Positions 53,619-62,053 of a stretch of 64,000 nt of DNA are shown piece by piece. The notes beneath the pieces were generated by a model, which saw nothing but the letters and a program-made list of their open reading frames with translations, was not told the origin of the DNA and searched no databases. Source of the DNA: Rubrivivax sp. Its GTDB lineage: Bacteria; Pseudomonadota; Gammaproteobacteria; Burkholderiales; Burkholderiaceae_C. Within the stretch, counting starts at the first letter, position 1. Each line of letters starts with the position of its first letter. The stretch is from NCBI GenBank assembly GCA_030681795.1, contig JAUXRG010000044.1, forward strand, positions 1 through 64,000, in the 5' to 3' direction. A program made the translations under genes and the position numbers.

Positions 53619-55481
53619 TCAGCGGGAGGCGCCCGCCTCGCGCAAGTGGCGGTATACGGTGGTGCGAGAAATGCCCAGGCTGCGTGCGGTCTGGCTCACG
53701 CTGCAGCTGCGCGCGAAGTCGCGCCGCACGACCTCGGTGGCGTTGAGTTGCAACGCCGAAGCCGGCCCGGTTGCAGCCACCGGCAGCACAGGCTCGACAT
53801 CGGCCACCTCAAGCCGGCCGGCACCGCGCAGCAGGGCCCGCGTCAGCAGCGAGCGCAGCTCGCGGAAATTGCCCGGCCAGCGGTGCTGCGCCAGGCGCTC
53901 GATGGCCTGGTCGCTGATCGACGCGCGGCGGTCCAGCGCCGCCAGCACGCTGCGCACGGCGGGGGCGAAGTCGCGCCGCAGCCGCAGCGGCGGCAGGTCC
54001 ACGCACACGGTGTTCAGCCGGTACAGCAGGTCAGCGCGGAAACGGCGCGCCGCCACCTCTTCTTCCAGATCGGCATGCGTGGCGGCCAGCAACTGCACAT
54101 CAACGCGGCGGCTCGTGGTGCCGCCCACCGGGCGCACGCTCTGGTCGTCCAGGAAACGCAGCAAGGCGGCCTGCAGATGCAGCGGCAGCTCGCGCACTTC
54201 GTCGAGCAGCAGCGTGCCGCCGTCGGCACTGACGATGAGGCCGATGCTGCCTTCGCGCCGGGCACCGCTGAAGGCGCCGCCGGCGTAGCCGAAGAGTTCG
54301 GCTTCGATCAGCTCGTCGGGCAGCGCGCCGCAGTTCACGGCCACGAAGGCGCCGCTGCGGCCGCTGCAGCGGTGGGCATGGCGCGCGAGCACCTCCTTGC
54401 CGCTGCCGGTTTCGCCGCGGATCAGGATAGGCGCCTGCATGCGCACCGCCGCCTCCACCAGGGCGAAGGCTTCGGCCACGGCGGGGTCCTCGGCAACAAA
54501 CTCGGGCGCCGCGGGCAGGGCCAGCCGGCGCGGCGAGAAGGCCGGCGCCGGCGCAGCCAGGCGACGCAGCGGCGGCCGGGCGATGCAGCTGGCCACAAGT
54601 GCGCTGCCCAGCGCGTCACGCAGGCGCAATTCACCCTCGCGCTGCAGGCGTGCCATCACGATCTCGAAGGACTCGCCGAACAAGGCCTCGAAGGACGTGC
54701 CGGGCGCCGCGTCCAGGCCCTGCAGCAGCTGCGACCCGCGCGCGTTCAGGGCCAGCAGCCGGCCGCCCTCGTCGAAGGCCAGCAAGCCGGCGCTGAGCGT
54801 GCCCAGGAACTCCGGCCGCGGGTGCACCGCCAGCAGCCACTGCGTGCGCATCTGGTGCTTCAGCAGGCCGTTTTCGATGTGCGTGGCAGCCATTTGCACC
54901 AGCGCCTGGGTGTGACGCTGACGCGATTCGAAGTAGCTCGATGCGTCGAGCACGCCCACCACTTCGCCCCGTGCATCACGCACCGGCGCCGCGGTGCAGG
55001 AGACGTCGCCGAGCTGCAGGAAGTAGTGTTCGAGTCCCGTGACGGCCGCCGCTCGCCCGGTGGCCAGCGCCGTGCCCAGGCCGTTGGTGCCGCACAGTGC
55101 CTCGCTCCAGCAGCTGCCGGCCACGATGCCGGCGTCGGAGCCGCTCATCGAAAAACGGTTGTCCGTATACAGGTCAAGGATCACGCCCTCGCGGTCGGCA
55201 AAGGCGAGCAGGAAGTTCGAGCCGGCGATTTGCCGCGACAGCGTTTCCAGCTCGGCCTGCGCCAGCCGGCGCACGACCTCGGCGCTTTCGCGGCGCCGCC
55301 GCAGCTCACCGGCTTCAACCACCGGCACCGACAGCGGCGCGGCGCTGTCCAGACCGGCCTGCATGCAGCGCACCCAGCTGTCCAGCACTTCGGGTGCGGG
55401 CAGGCCCTCGGGCGGCATGGCGATGCCGCGCGCGCTCACGGCCTGCGCGCGGGCCACCTGTGGGTCGGGGATCGGACTCAT
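53619..55481 (-). CDS. AcoR-like sigma-54-dependent activator
   Basis: A 620-residue enhancer-binding protein. The N-terminal third is a GAF-type sensor (SNFLLAFADREGVILDLYTDN; SWEALCGTNGLGTALATG-like segment). A PAS-like part follows, then the AAA+ domain with Walker A GETGSGKE (about residue 357), a GAFSGA loop (about 402) where GAFTGA is usual, and LLDEVRELPLHLQAALLRFL. A Fis-type helix-turn-helix ends it (SVSQTARSLGISRTTVYRHL). It is divergent from the PQQ dehydrogenase operon, whose sigma-54 promoter and dyads lie in the shared gap, so it is the likely activator. The ligand is unknown. Confidence 0.88.
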   Translation of the reverse strand: MSPIPDPQVARAQAVSARGIAMPPEGLPAPEVLDSWVRCMQAGLDSAAPLSVPVVEAGELRRRRESAEVVRRLAQAELETLSRQIAGSNFLLAFADREGVILDLYTDNRFSMSGSDAGIVAGSCWSEALCGTNGLGTALATGRAAAVTGLEHYFLQLGDVSCTAAPVRDARGEVVGVLDASSYFESRQRHTQALVQMAATHIENGLLKHQMRTQWLLAVHPRPEFLGTLSAGLLAFDEGGRLLALNARGSQLLQGLDAAPGTSFEALFGESFEIVMARLQREGELRLRDALGSALVASCIARPPLRRLAAPAPAFSPRRLALPAAPEFVAEDPAVAEAFALVEAAVRMQAPILIRGETGSGKEVLARHAHRCSGRSGAFVAVNCGALPDELIEAELFGYAGGAFSGARREGSIGLIVSADGGTLLLDEVRELPLHLQAALLRFLDDQSVRPVGGTTSRRVDVQLLAATHADLEEEVAARRFRADLLYRLNTVCVDLPPLRLRRDFAPAVRSVLAALDRRASISDQAIERLAQHRWPGNFRELRSLLTRALLRGAGRLEVADVEPVLPVAATGPASALQLNATEVVRRDFARSCSVSQTARSLGISRTTVYRHLREAGASR

Positions 55482-55545
55482 CCTGCCTCCTGGCGCCGGT
55501 CCACGCCGGCTTTGGGTCGCGCACGGTAGCAGGACGCAAAGCCCG

Positions 55546-55578
55546 GGACAACCGCACAGTTTCTGGACAGTTGTCCAG
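55546..55578. promoter_or_regulatory. Overlapping dyads, candidate activator-binding sites
   Basis: CTGGACA and TGTCCAG (55563-55569, 55572-55578) form a 16-bp dyad. A second pair, GGACAAC and GTTGTCC (55546-55552, 55570-55576), overlaps it. They lie about 80-110 bp upstream of the sigma-54 promoter, a usual enhancer distance. Confidence 0.6.
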
Positions 55579-55657
55579 GTCACTTGCGACAGAGCTGCAC
55601 GGGCAGTGGCCGCTGCCTCCCTGGGCAGCGCGCCCGCGCTGCAGGGTGTACCCGCGG

Positions 55658-55673
55658 TGGTATGGGCATTGCA
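55658..55673 (+). promoter_or_regulatory. Sigma-54 promoter of the PQQ dehydrogenase operon
   Basis: TGGTAT, 5 bases, TTGCA: GG (55659-55660) and GC (55671-55672) are 10 bases apart, as required. The -24 part differs from TGGCAC at two bases. A divergent sigma-54 activator gene and dyads upstream support it. Confidence 0.7.
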
Positions 55674-55734
55674 TTCTCTTGCCGCTGCGCCGGCCGCCGC
55701 GCGCAGTTCCCATCGACAACTCCTGGAGACGATC

Positions 55735-57009
55735 ATGCCCCTCATACCGACACAGTCTTTGCATGTGCTGGCCGCCGCGGCCCTGTTCGGCGCCATGGCG
55801 CTGCCGGCCGCCGCGCAACAGAACATCGACAAACTCAAGCAGATGAAGGTCGCGACCACCGACCTCAACATCCCGGTGGTGCCGCAGACCGGTCGCAATG
55901 CCGATGCGATCAAGGCCAACCTCAAGCGTGTCAAGCTGCCGCCAGGTTTTGCAATCGACCTCTTCGCCGTCGTGCCCGACGCGCGCCACATGGCCGTGGC
56001 GCCCAACACCAACATGCTGTTCGTGGGCACGCGCAAGACCAGCGTCTGGGCCGTGACCGACCGCAACAGCGACGGCGTCGCCGACGAGGTCAAGTCTTTC
56101 GCGCCGAGCCTGAAGTTCACCAACCCGAACGGCGTGTGCTGGACCAAGGATGGCTTCCTGATCGTGGCCGAGCACAACCGCATCCTCAACTTCCCGGCGG
56201 CCGAGTTTTTCTACGAAGGCCCGGACGTTGCCGTGATCGAGGTCGTGGGCCAGGGCAAACTGATCCCGCCGGAGGAAGAGTCGTACAACCACGGCTCGCG
56301 CGTGTGCAGGATCGGTCCCGACGGCATGCTGTACGTCAGCCTGGGCCAGCCGCACAACGTGCAGCCGCGCGACAAGATCAAGCTCTACAACGAGGTCGGC
56401 ATCGGCGGCATGGTGCGCATGAACGCCTTCGACGGCAGCAAGCGCGAGGTCTACGCCACCGGCATCCGCAACTCGGTGGGCCATGACTTCAACCCGAAGG
56501 ACGGCACGCTCTGGTTCACCGACAACCAGACCGACGGCATGGGTGACGACATCCCCCTGGGTGAGATCAACCGCATCACCAAGGCCGGCCAGTTCTTTGG
56601 CTACCCGTGGAAGCAGGGCAAGACCCGCATCACCGATCACGGCTATGACAAGGACCCGCTGCCGGCCAACATCACCGACCCGCAGGTCTACACGGTGGCG
56701 CACGCGGCCGACCTGGGCATGAGCTTCTATGTCGGCAAGATGTTCCCGGCCAAGTACCAGGGCGGCTTCTTCTCGGCCCAGCACGGCTCGTGGAACCGCA
56801 CCAAGCCGGTGGGTGCCCAGGTGCTCTTCACCTCGCTGAAGGCCGACGGCAGCGCCGACAAGACCGAGGTCTTCGCCGAGGGTTGGCTGGACGAGAACGG
56901 CATCTACCGTGGCCGACCGGTCGACGTGGCGGTGATGAAGGACGGTTCGCTGCTCATCAGCGACGACTTCGCCGGCGCGATCTACCGCGTGACCTACAGC
57001 GCGCCGTAA
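55735..57009 (+). CDS. PQQ-type sugar (sorbosone-like) dehydrogenase
   Basis: A 424-residue periplasmic beta-propeller of the soluble PQQ glucose/sorbosone dehydrogenase family. A signal peptide is present (LHVLAAAALFGAMALPAAA). Family segments: VKLPPGFAIDLFAVVPDARHMAVAP, NHGSRVCRIGPDGMLYVSLG, VGHDFNPKDGTLWFTDNQTDGMGDD and the C-terminal GRPVDVAVMKDGSLLISDD. The His and Asp residues in these segments match the usual cofactor/metal region. The true substrate is unknown. A cytochrome gene follows immediately, a plausible electron acceptor. PQQ use is from family knowledge. Confidence 0.85.
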   Translation: MPLIPTQSLHVLAAAALFGAMALPAAAQQNIDKLKQMKVATTDLNIPVVPQTGRNADAIKANLKRVKLPPGFAIDLFAVVPDARHMAVAPNTNMLFVGTRKTSVWAVTDRNSDGVADEVKSFAPSLKFTNPNGVCWTKDGFLIVAEHNRILNFPAAEFFYEGPDVAVIEVVGQGKLIPPEEESYNHGSRVCRIGPDGMLYVSLGQPHNVQPRDKIKLYNEVGIGGMVRMNAFDGSKREVYATGIRNSVGHDFNPKDGTLWFTDNQTDGMGDDIPLGEINRITKAGQFFGYPWKQGKTRITDHGYDKDPLPANITDPQVYTVAHAADLGMSFYVGKMFPAKYQGGFFSAQHGSWNRTKPVGAQVLFTSLKADGSADKTEVFAEGWLDENGIYRGRPVDVAVMKDGSLLISDDFAGAIYRVTYSAP

Positions 57010-57345
57010 GTGGCCGCGGCGACCCTGCGCGCGGCTTCGGTGCTGGCCGCGGCGGCTGCCCTTTGCGGGGCGGCCGGCCCGGCCGCTGCCCAGGACGCCG
57101 GCGCCGGCCGTGCCAAGGCGCAGGCCTGCACGGTGTGCCACGGCGCCGTGGGCCTGTCGACCGCGCCCGACGCGCCCCATCTCGCCGGCCAGCCGGCGAT
57201 CTACCTGGCTGCACAGTTGCGCGCTTATCGCAGCGGCGAGCGCAAACACGAAGTGATGGCCGTGGTGGCCAAACCCCTGAGCGATGACGACATACGAAAC
57301 CTGGCCGCCTGGTTCAACTCGATCCGGATCGAAGCGACGCCTTGA
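57010..57345 (+). CDS. c-type cytochrome, class I
   Basis: A 111-residue periplasmic cytochrome. The GTG start follows the preceding TAA directly. It has a signal peptide (ASVLAAAAALCGAAGPAAA), one haem motif CTVCH (about residue 40) and a possible axial Met in HEVMAVVAKPL. It should accept electrons from the dehydrogenase. Its 3' end overlaps the receptor gene by 62 bp. Confidence 0.9.
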   Translation: MAAATLRAASVLAAAAALCGAAGPAAAQDAGAGRAKAQACTVCHGAVGLSTAPDAPHLAGQPAIYLAAQLRAYRSGERKHEVMAVVAKPLSDDDIRNLAAWFNSIRIEATP

Positions 57346-59494
57346 CGGCGTCTGTCTGGCTGCGCTGGCCGCCCTGGCGCTGCCGGCCGCAGCCCAGGCG
57401 CTGCCCGCCTCGGCGCCCCCGGAGACCATCGTCGTGATCGGCAGCGGTGCCGAGCAGCGCGTATTCGACACGCCCTACGCGGTGGGCGTGGTCGACGCGG
57501 CGGCGCTGCGCAGTGCCGGGCCGATGGTCAACCTGTCCGAGGCCCTGGCCCGCGTGCCGGGCCTGGTGGTGAACCTGCGCAACAACTACGCGCAGGACCT
57601 GCAGATCAGTTCGCGCGGCTTTGGCGCCCGCGCCAGCTTCGGTGTGCGCGGCATGCGGCTGTACAGCGACGGCATCCCGGCCGCCGGGCCCGACGGCCAG
57701 GGCCAGGTCTCGCACTTCGACCTCGCTGGCGCGGAGCGCGTGGAAGTGCTGCGTGGCCCGTTCTCGGCGCTGTATGGCAATGGCTCCGGCGGCGTGATCT
57801 CGGTGCTCAGCAGCGCGCCCAAGCAACGCGCCTTCTCGGTCGGCGCGGACGCCGGCAGCGCCGGGCTGCGCCAAGTGCGCGTGGGCATCGACGCCCCTTT
57901 CGACAATGGCGTCAGCCTGCGCGCTTCGCTCAGCGGCTTTCTGGTCGATGGTTTCCGACCGCAGAGCGAAGCGCGGCGCACGCTGGGCAACGTGCGCCTG
58001 GGCTACGAGGGCGAGCGCGACCGCGTCGTCGCGGTGCTCAATACGCTCGACGCGCCGGCGCAGGACCCGCTGGGCCTGACGCGCGCACAGTTCGAGGCCG
58101 ACCCCGACCAGACCACGCCGCAGGCCAAGCAGTTCGACACGCGCAAGAACACCCGGCAGAGCCAGGCCGGCGCCCACTGGCGCCACCGCTACGCCGACGC
58201 CGGCGCCTTGCGCGAGAGCCAACTCACCGTCTACCAGGGCCAGCGCTCGGTGACGCAATGGCAGGCGATCCCGGTCGCCACCCAGCTCAACCCCGTCGAC
58301 CCGGCGCTCAGCGAACGCCAGCCCGGCGGCGTCATCGACTTCGACCGCGAATACCGGGGTGTGGACGCGCGCTTGGTCTGGCGCTGGGCGCTGGGCGCCG
58401 AGCGCAGCGCGCAGCTGGTGGCGGGTGCCGCCTACGACGACAGCCGCGAGGACAGGCGCGGCTTTGAGAACTTCGTCGGCAGCGGCGCCACGCAGGTGTT
58501 GGGCGTGACCGGCCGGCTGCGCCGCGACGAGCGCAACCGTGTCGAGGCGAAGAGTGCTTACGCGCAGGGCGAGTTCCAGCTCACCCCCCGTTGGGCGGCC
58601 ACGCTGGGCGTGCGCAGCGGCCGTGTCGACTTCCGCTCGGTCGACCGCTACATCGTCGGCGGCAACCTCGATGATTCCGGCGCCCTGGCCTACCGCTACA
58701 CCAACCCCGTGGCCGCCGTGCAGTGGCGCGCCAGCGACGAGCTCAAGGTCTACCTGAGTGCAGGCCGCGGCTTCGAGTCGCCGACCTTCAACGAGCTGGC
58801 CTACCGGCCCGACGGCAGCGCCGGCTTCAACACCGAACTCAAGGGGCAGCGCAGCACGCAGGTTGAGCTGGGTGCCAAGTGGCGCGCTGCGGCGCTGGGC
58901 CTGGCCCTCGATGCGGCCGTGTTCGACGCCCGCACCGACGACGAGATCGGCGTCGCCACCAACCGGGGCGGCCGCGCGACCTTCCGCAATGTCGACCGCA
59001 CGCAGCGCCGCGGCGCCGAGATCGACCTGCGCTGGCGCATCGCCGACGCCTGGCGCGCGCAACTCGCCGCCACCTGGCTGTCGGCGACCTATGCCAACGG
59101 CTTTTTCGTCTGCCGCGCCGTGCCCTGCCTGGTGCCGGATCTGCCGGTGCCGGCCGGCAACCGCATCGCCGGCACGGTGGCGCGCAGCGCCTACGTCGAA
59201 GGCGTGTGGGCGCCGGGCGCAGCCGAATTCGGCATCGAAGCACGCGCCCAGGGTCGGCAACCGGTGAACGAGACCCACAGCGATTTCGCCAGCGGCTACG
59301 GCCTGCTCGCGCTGCGCGCGCTGTGGCGCCTGGACCTCGGCCCGGGAACACTTGAGCTGCTGGGCCGCGCCGACAACCTGGCCGACCGCCGCGTCGCCGG
59401 CAGCGTCATCGTCAACGAGGCCAACCAGCGCTTCTTCGAGCCGGCGGCGGGGCGCAACTTCCTGCTCAGCGCGCGCTGGAGCCAGCCCTTTTAG
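57284..59494 (+). CDS. TonB-dependent receptor, PqqU/YncD-like
   Basis: A 736-residue outer-membrane receptor. A hydrophobic export signal (VCLAALAALALPAAAQA) follows about 20 extra residues. The plug domain (DTPYAVGVVDAAALRSAGPMVNLSEAL, NYAQDLQISSRGFGARASFGVRGMRLY, VEVLRGPFSALYGNGSGGV) and many barrel strands line up well, from memory, with Escherichia coli YncD, now known as the PQQ importer PqqU, including the terminal VGSVIVNE-like GSVIVNEANQRFFEP. The only usual start codon upstream is the ATG at 57284, inside the cytochrome gene. With a PQQ enzyme beside it, PQQ import is the leading hypothesis. Confidence 0.85.
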   Translation: MTTYETWPPGSTRSGSKRRLDGVCLAALAALALPAAAQALPASAPPETIVVIGSGAEQRVFDTPYAVGVVDAAALRSAGPMVNLSEALARVPGLVVNLRNNYAQDLQISSRGFGARASFGVRGMRLYSDGIPAAGPDGQGQVSHFDLAGAERVEVLRGPFSALYGNGSGGVISVLSSAPKQRAFSVGADAGSAGLRQVRVGIDAPFDNGVSLRASLSGFLVDGFRPQSEARRTLGNVRLGYEGERDRVVAVLNTLDAPAQDPLGLTRAQFEADPDQTTPQAKQFDTRKNTRQSQAGAHWRHRYADAGALRESQLTVYQGQRSVTQWQAIPVATQLNPVDPALSERQPGGVIDFDREYRGVDARLVWRWALGAERSAQLVAGAAYDDSREDRRGFENFVGSGATQVLGVTGRLRRDERNRVEAKSAYAQGEFQLTPRWAATLGVRSGRVDFRSVDRYIVGGNLDDSGALAYRYTNPVAAVQWRASDELKVYLSAGRGFESPTFNELAYRPDGSAGFNTELKGQRSTQVELGAKWRAAALGLALDAAVFDARTDDEIGVATNRGGRATFRNVDRTQRRGAEIDLRWRIADAWRAQLAATWLSATYANGFFVCRAVPCLVPDLPVPAGNRIAGTVARSAYVEGVWAPGAAEFGIEARAQGRQPVNETHSDFASGYGLLALRALWRLDLGPGTLELLGRADNLADRRVAGSVIVNEANQRFFEPAAGRNFLLSARWSQPF

Positions 59495-59572
59495 CTTTCA
59501 GCGCCCGGGCCCGCGACCCAGCCCTGTTCCACGATCCACGACGGGTCGCGCTGGCGGGGCGGCCGGCTGGCT

Positions 59573-60907
59573 TCACGGCTTGCCCTGAACCGGAATCCAG
59601 GCGGGGAAGGGCAGGCGTTCTTCGCACCAACGGGCGGCCGACAGCACCCGGTCGTCCTGTCCCTCGGCCCCGACAAGCTGCAAACCCAGCGGCAACCCGC
59701 AGGGTCCCAAGCCGGTCGGAAGGGTGAGCGCCGGCACACCGCACAGGCTCCAGATGGAGCAAAAGGCAGCGTTGCCGGTCTGTTCCAGGGTGGCCGGCGC
59801 CTCACCCGTCGTGGGCAGCGTGATGAGGGCGTCGTATCGCGAAAGAAACCGGCGCAACTCATCCCGAAGTCGCTGACGCAATGCAAGGGCCTGCTGATAG
59901 GCCACGGCGCCGACTCTCGTTCCGTCGGCGATGAAGTCCCGCAAGGTGGCGCTCAAGAGCCGGGCCTGGTTGAGTGCCAGGGTTTCCAGATTGAATGCGG
60001 CCTCGGCGAGCATGACCGTTCTGATGGCCCCATGAGCGAGGCTGAAGAGATCCGGCAATTCGCGCTCTTCGACTTCGGCGCCACCGGCTCGCAATATTTC
60101 TATCGTGCGAGCGAAGTTCTGTTTGGCGTATTCCTGCGCTTGTTCCCAGACGGGCGTCTTGACGGCGACAAGAACCGGCGGCTTGCCACGCTCAACGAGG
60201 GTCGGTGAGATGCTTCCGCCCTCGGGCGACAGGGCCGCTGCGAACCAGGCGGCGTCTTTGGTATGGCGCGTGAAGACCCCCGGTTGATCCAGCGTGTGGC
60301 TGAACGTCAACGCCCCTTCGATGGGGATGATCCCCTGGGTGGGTTTGAACCCGACCACGCCGCAAAACGCGGCCGGGCGTATGACCGAGCCGTTGGTCTG
60401 TGTGCCCAGGGCTGCCGGGACGAACCCCGCTGCGACCGCCGCCGCCGATCCACTGGAAGAACCTCCCGGCGTATGCAGGCGGTTCCAGGGGTTGCGGGTC
60501 TTGCCGGGGGAAATGAAGGCGCATTCCGTGGTGACTGTCTTGCCCATCACGTAGGCCCCCTGCCCACGGAGCCTGTCGATGACCCGGGCCGAACGGTCCG
60601 GAATATTCCCGGCGAAGGCCGCAGAGCCCATTTCCGTGGGCACACCGGCGGTGGCGTAGATATCCTTCACCCCGACGGGAATTCCGAGCAGCGGGCCGCA
60701 GGCCTCTCCCGACTCGAGGCGCTGGTCGCAAAGGCGGGCCTCCCGCAGAGCCACCGCCGGATCGAGCCAGGCCCAGGCCTGGATGTCGCCGTCGTGCGCG
60801 GCAATCCTCTCGAGCAGGGCCCGTGCGTACTGCTCGGCGGTGAAGCGCCGGCCTTGGATCCCCTTGGTGGCGGCTATCAGACCCAGGGCATGCAGCGGTT
60901 CAGCCAC
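59573..60907 (-). CDS. Amidase-signature family hydrolase
   Basis: A 444-residue amidase. The Ser-cisSer-Lys triad region is seen: GIPVGVKDIYATAGVPTEMGS (Lys), TPGGSSSGSAAAVAAGF (Ser) and TQTNGSVIRPAAFCGVVGFKPT (nucleophile Ser). The substrate is unknown; relatives act on many amides. It overlaps the upstream dehydrogenase gene by 8 bases, so they are one operon. Confidence 0.9.
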   Translation of the reverse strand: MAEPLHALGLIAATKGIQGRRFTAEQYARALLERIAAHDGDIQAWAWLDPAVALREARLCDQRLESGEACGPLLGIPVGVKDIYATAGVPTEMGSAAFAGNIPDRSARVIDRLRGQGAYVMGKTVTTECAFISPGKTRNPWNRLHTPGGSSSGSAAAVAAGFVPAALGTQTNGSVIRPAAFCGVVGFKPTQGIIPIEGALTFSHTLDQPGVFTRHTKDAAWFAAALSPEGGSISPTLVERGKPPVLVAVKTPVWEQAQEYAKQNFARTIEILRAGGAEVEERELPDLFSLAHGAIRTVMLAEAAFNLETLALNQARLLSATLRDFIADGTRVGAVAYQQALALRQRLRDELRRFLSRYDALITLPTTGEAPATLEQTGNAAFCSIWSLCGVPALTLPTGLGPCGLPLGLQLVGAEGQDDRVLSAARWCEERLPFPAWIPVQGKP

Positions 60908-61877
60908 GGTTCACGCCAGGATTCAGCAGGTCGGGTGGCTGCCCGGTGGTCAGCGCAGCGACGAGGTTTTCCGCGGCCTTCATCGCCATCTTGAACCGGG
61001 TATTCCTGGAGGCACTGGCGATATGGGGCGAGAGCACCACGTTGGCCAGTTCCTTGAATCCAGGATGAAGCGCGGGTTCGCGTTCGAAGACATCGAGCCC
61101 GGCGCCGGCAATGACGCCCGATCGCAGCGCCTCGACCAGGGCGTCGTCATCGACCACCCCGCCGCGGGCGGTATTGATGAGGATGGCGGATTTCTTCATC
61201 AGCGAGATCTCTTGCGCGCCCATCAGGTGGTGGGTCTGCGGGCTGTAGGGCACATGCAGGCTGACGATGTCCGACTTGCCCAGGAGTTCTTCCCTGGACA
61301 CGAATCGCGCCCGGCAGGCGGATTCGATCTCGGGAGCAACGCGGCTCTGGTCGTGGTACAGAACCTCCATGTCGAAACCGAGCGCCCGCCGCGCCACGGC
61401 CTGGCCGATTCTTCCCATGCCCATGATGCCCAGCGTCGCATGGTGGACGTCGAGTCCGAGCAGCTGTTTGAGCTCCCACTTCTTCCATTTCCCGTCGCGC
61501 AGGTAGCGCTCGGCTTCGGTGAGGCGGCGGGCGGTGGCGAGGATCAAGGTCCAGGCGAAATCGGCGGTCGTATCGTCCAGCACGCCGGGCGTATTGGTCG
61601 CCATGACACCGTGGGCGTTGCAGGCCGCGAGATCGATATTGTTGTAGCCCACGGCGATATTGCAGACCGCCCGCAAATGGGCGCAGCGGCTCAGGAGCGC
61701 TTCGTCGATGCGTTCGGTGAGGGCGACCATGGCGCCCTCCTTGTCGGAAAGAGCGCTGGCCAGCTCTTCGGCAGTGAGCACCGCATCCGCCTGGTTGGAA
61801 TGGACTTCGAAATGAGTCGCGAGAAAGTCCAGCACTTCTTCGAAGATCTCCCGCGAGACAAATATTTTCTTGTTCAT
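60900..61877 (-). CDS. D-2-hydroxyacid dehydrogenase (GhrB-like)
   Basis: A 325-residue NAD(P)-dependent dehydrogenase. Motifs: dinucleotide fold GMGRIGQAVARRA, catalytic Arg in INTARGGVVDDDAL, Glu in FEREPALHP and His in LSPHIASAS. It probably reduces glyoxylate, hydroxypyruvate or 2-ketogluconate. The ATG at 61877 has a purine-rich GGAAGAA-type site upstream. It is divergent from the tartrate-type dehydrogenase gene. Confidence 0.9.
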   Translation of the reverse strand: MNKKIFVSREIFEEVLDFLATHFEVHSNQADAVLTAEELASALSDKEGAMVALTERIDEALLSRCAHLRAVCNIAVGYNNIDLAACNAHGVMATNTPGVLDDTTADFAWTLILATARRLTEAERYLRDGKWKKWELKQLLGLDVHHATLGIMGMGRIGQAVARRALGFDMEVLYHDQSRVAPEIESACRARFVSREELLGKSDIVSLHVPYSPQTHHLMGAQEISLMKKSAILINTARGGVVDDDALVEALRSGVIAGAGLDVFEREPALHPGFKELANVVLSPHIASASRNTRFKMAMKAAENLVAALTTGQPPDLLNPGVNRG

Positions 61878-62053
61878 GCCTTCTTCCTCTTTCGGTGGTG
61901 GCGAAATCAAGTGATGGACCCTGCAGGGGCGCGCACCAGGATCTTGCCACGCGAGCCGCTGGGGCCAAGGCACCCGGCCCGGCCGATCGTCGGCTGTGTG
62001 GTTCGGTCGGGAACCGGCGCCCTGTGTCTCGTGCGGGCTTACAGTCGGCGCCC

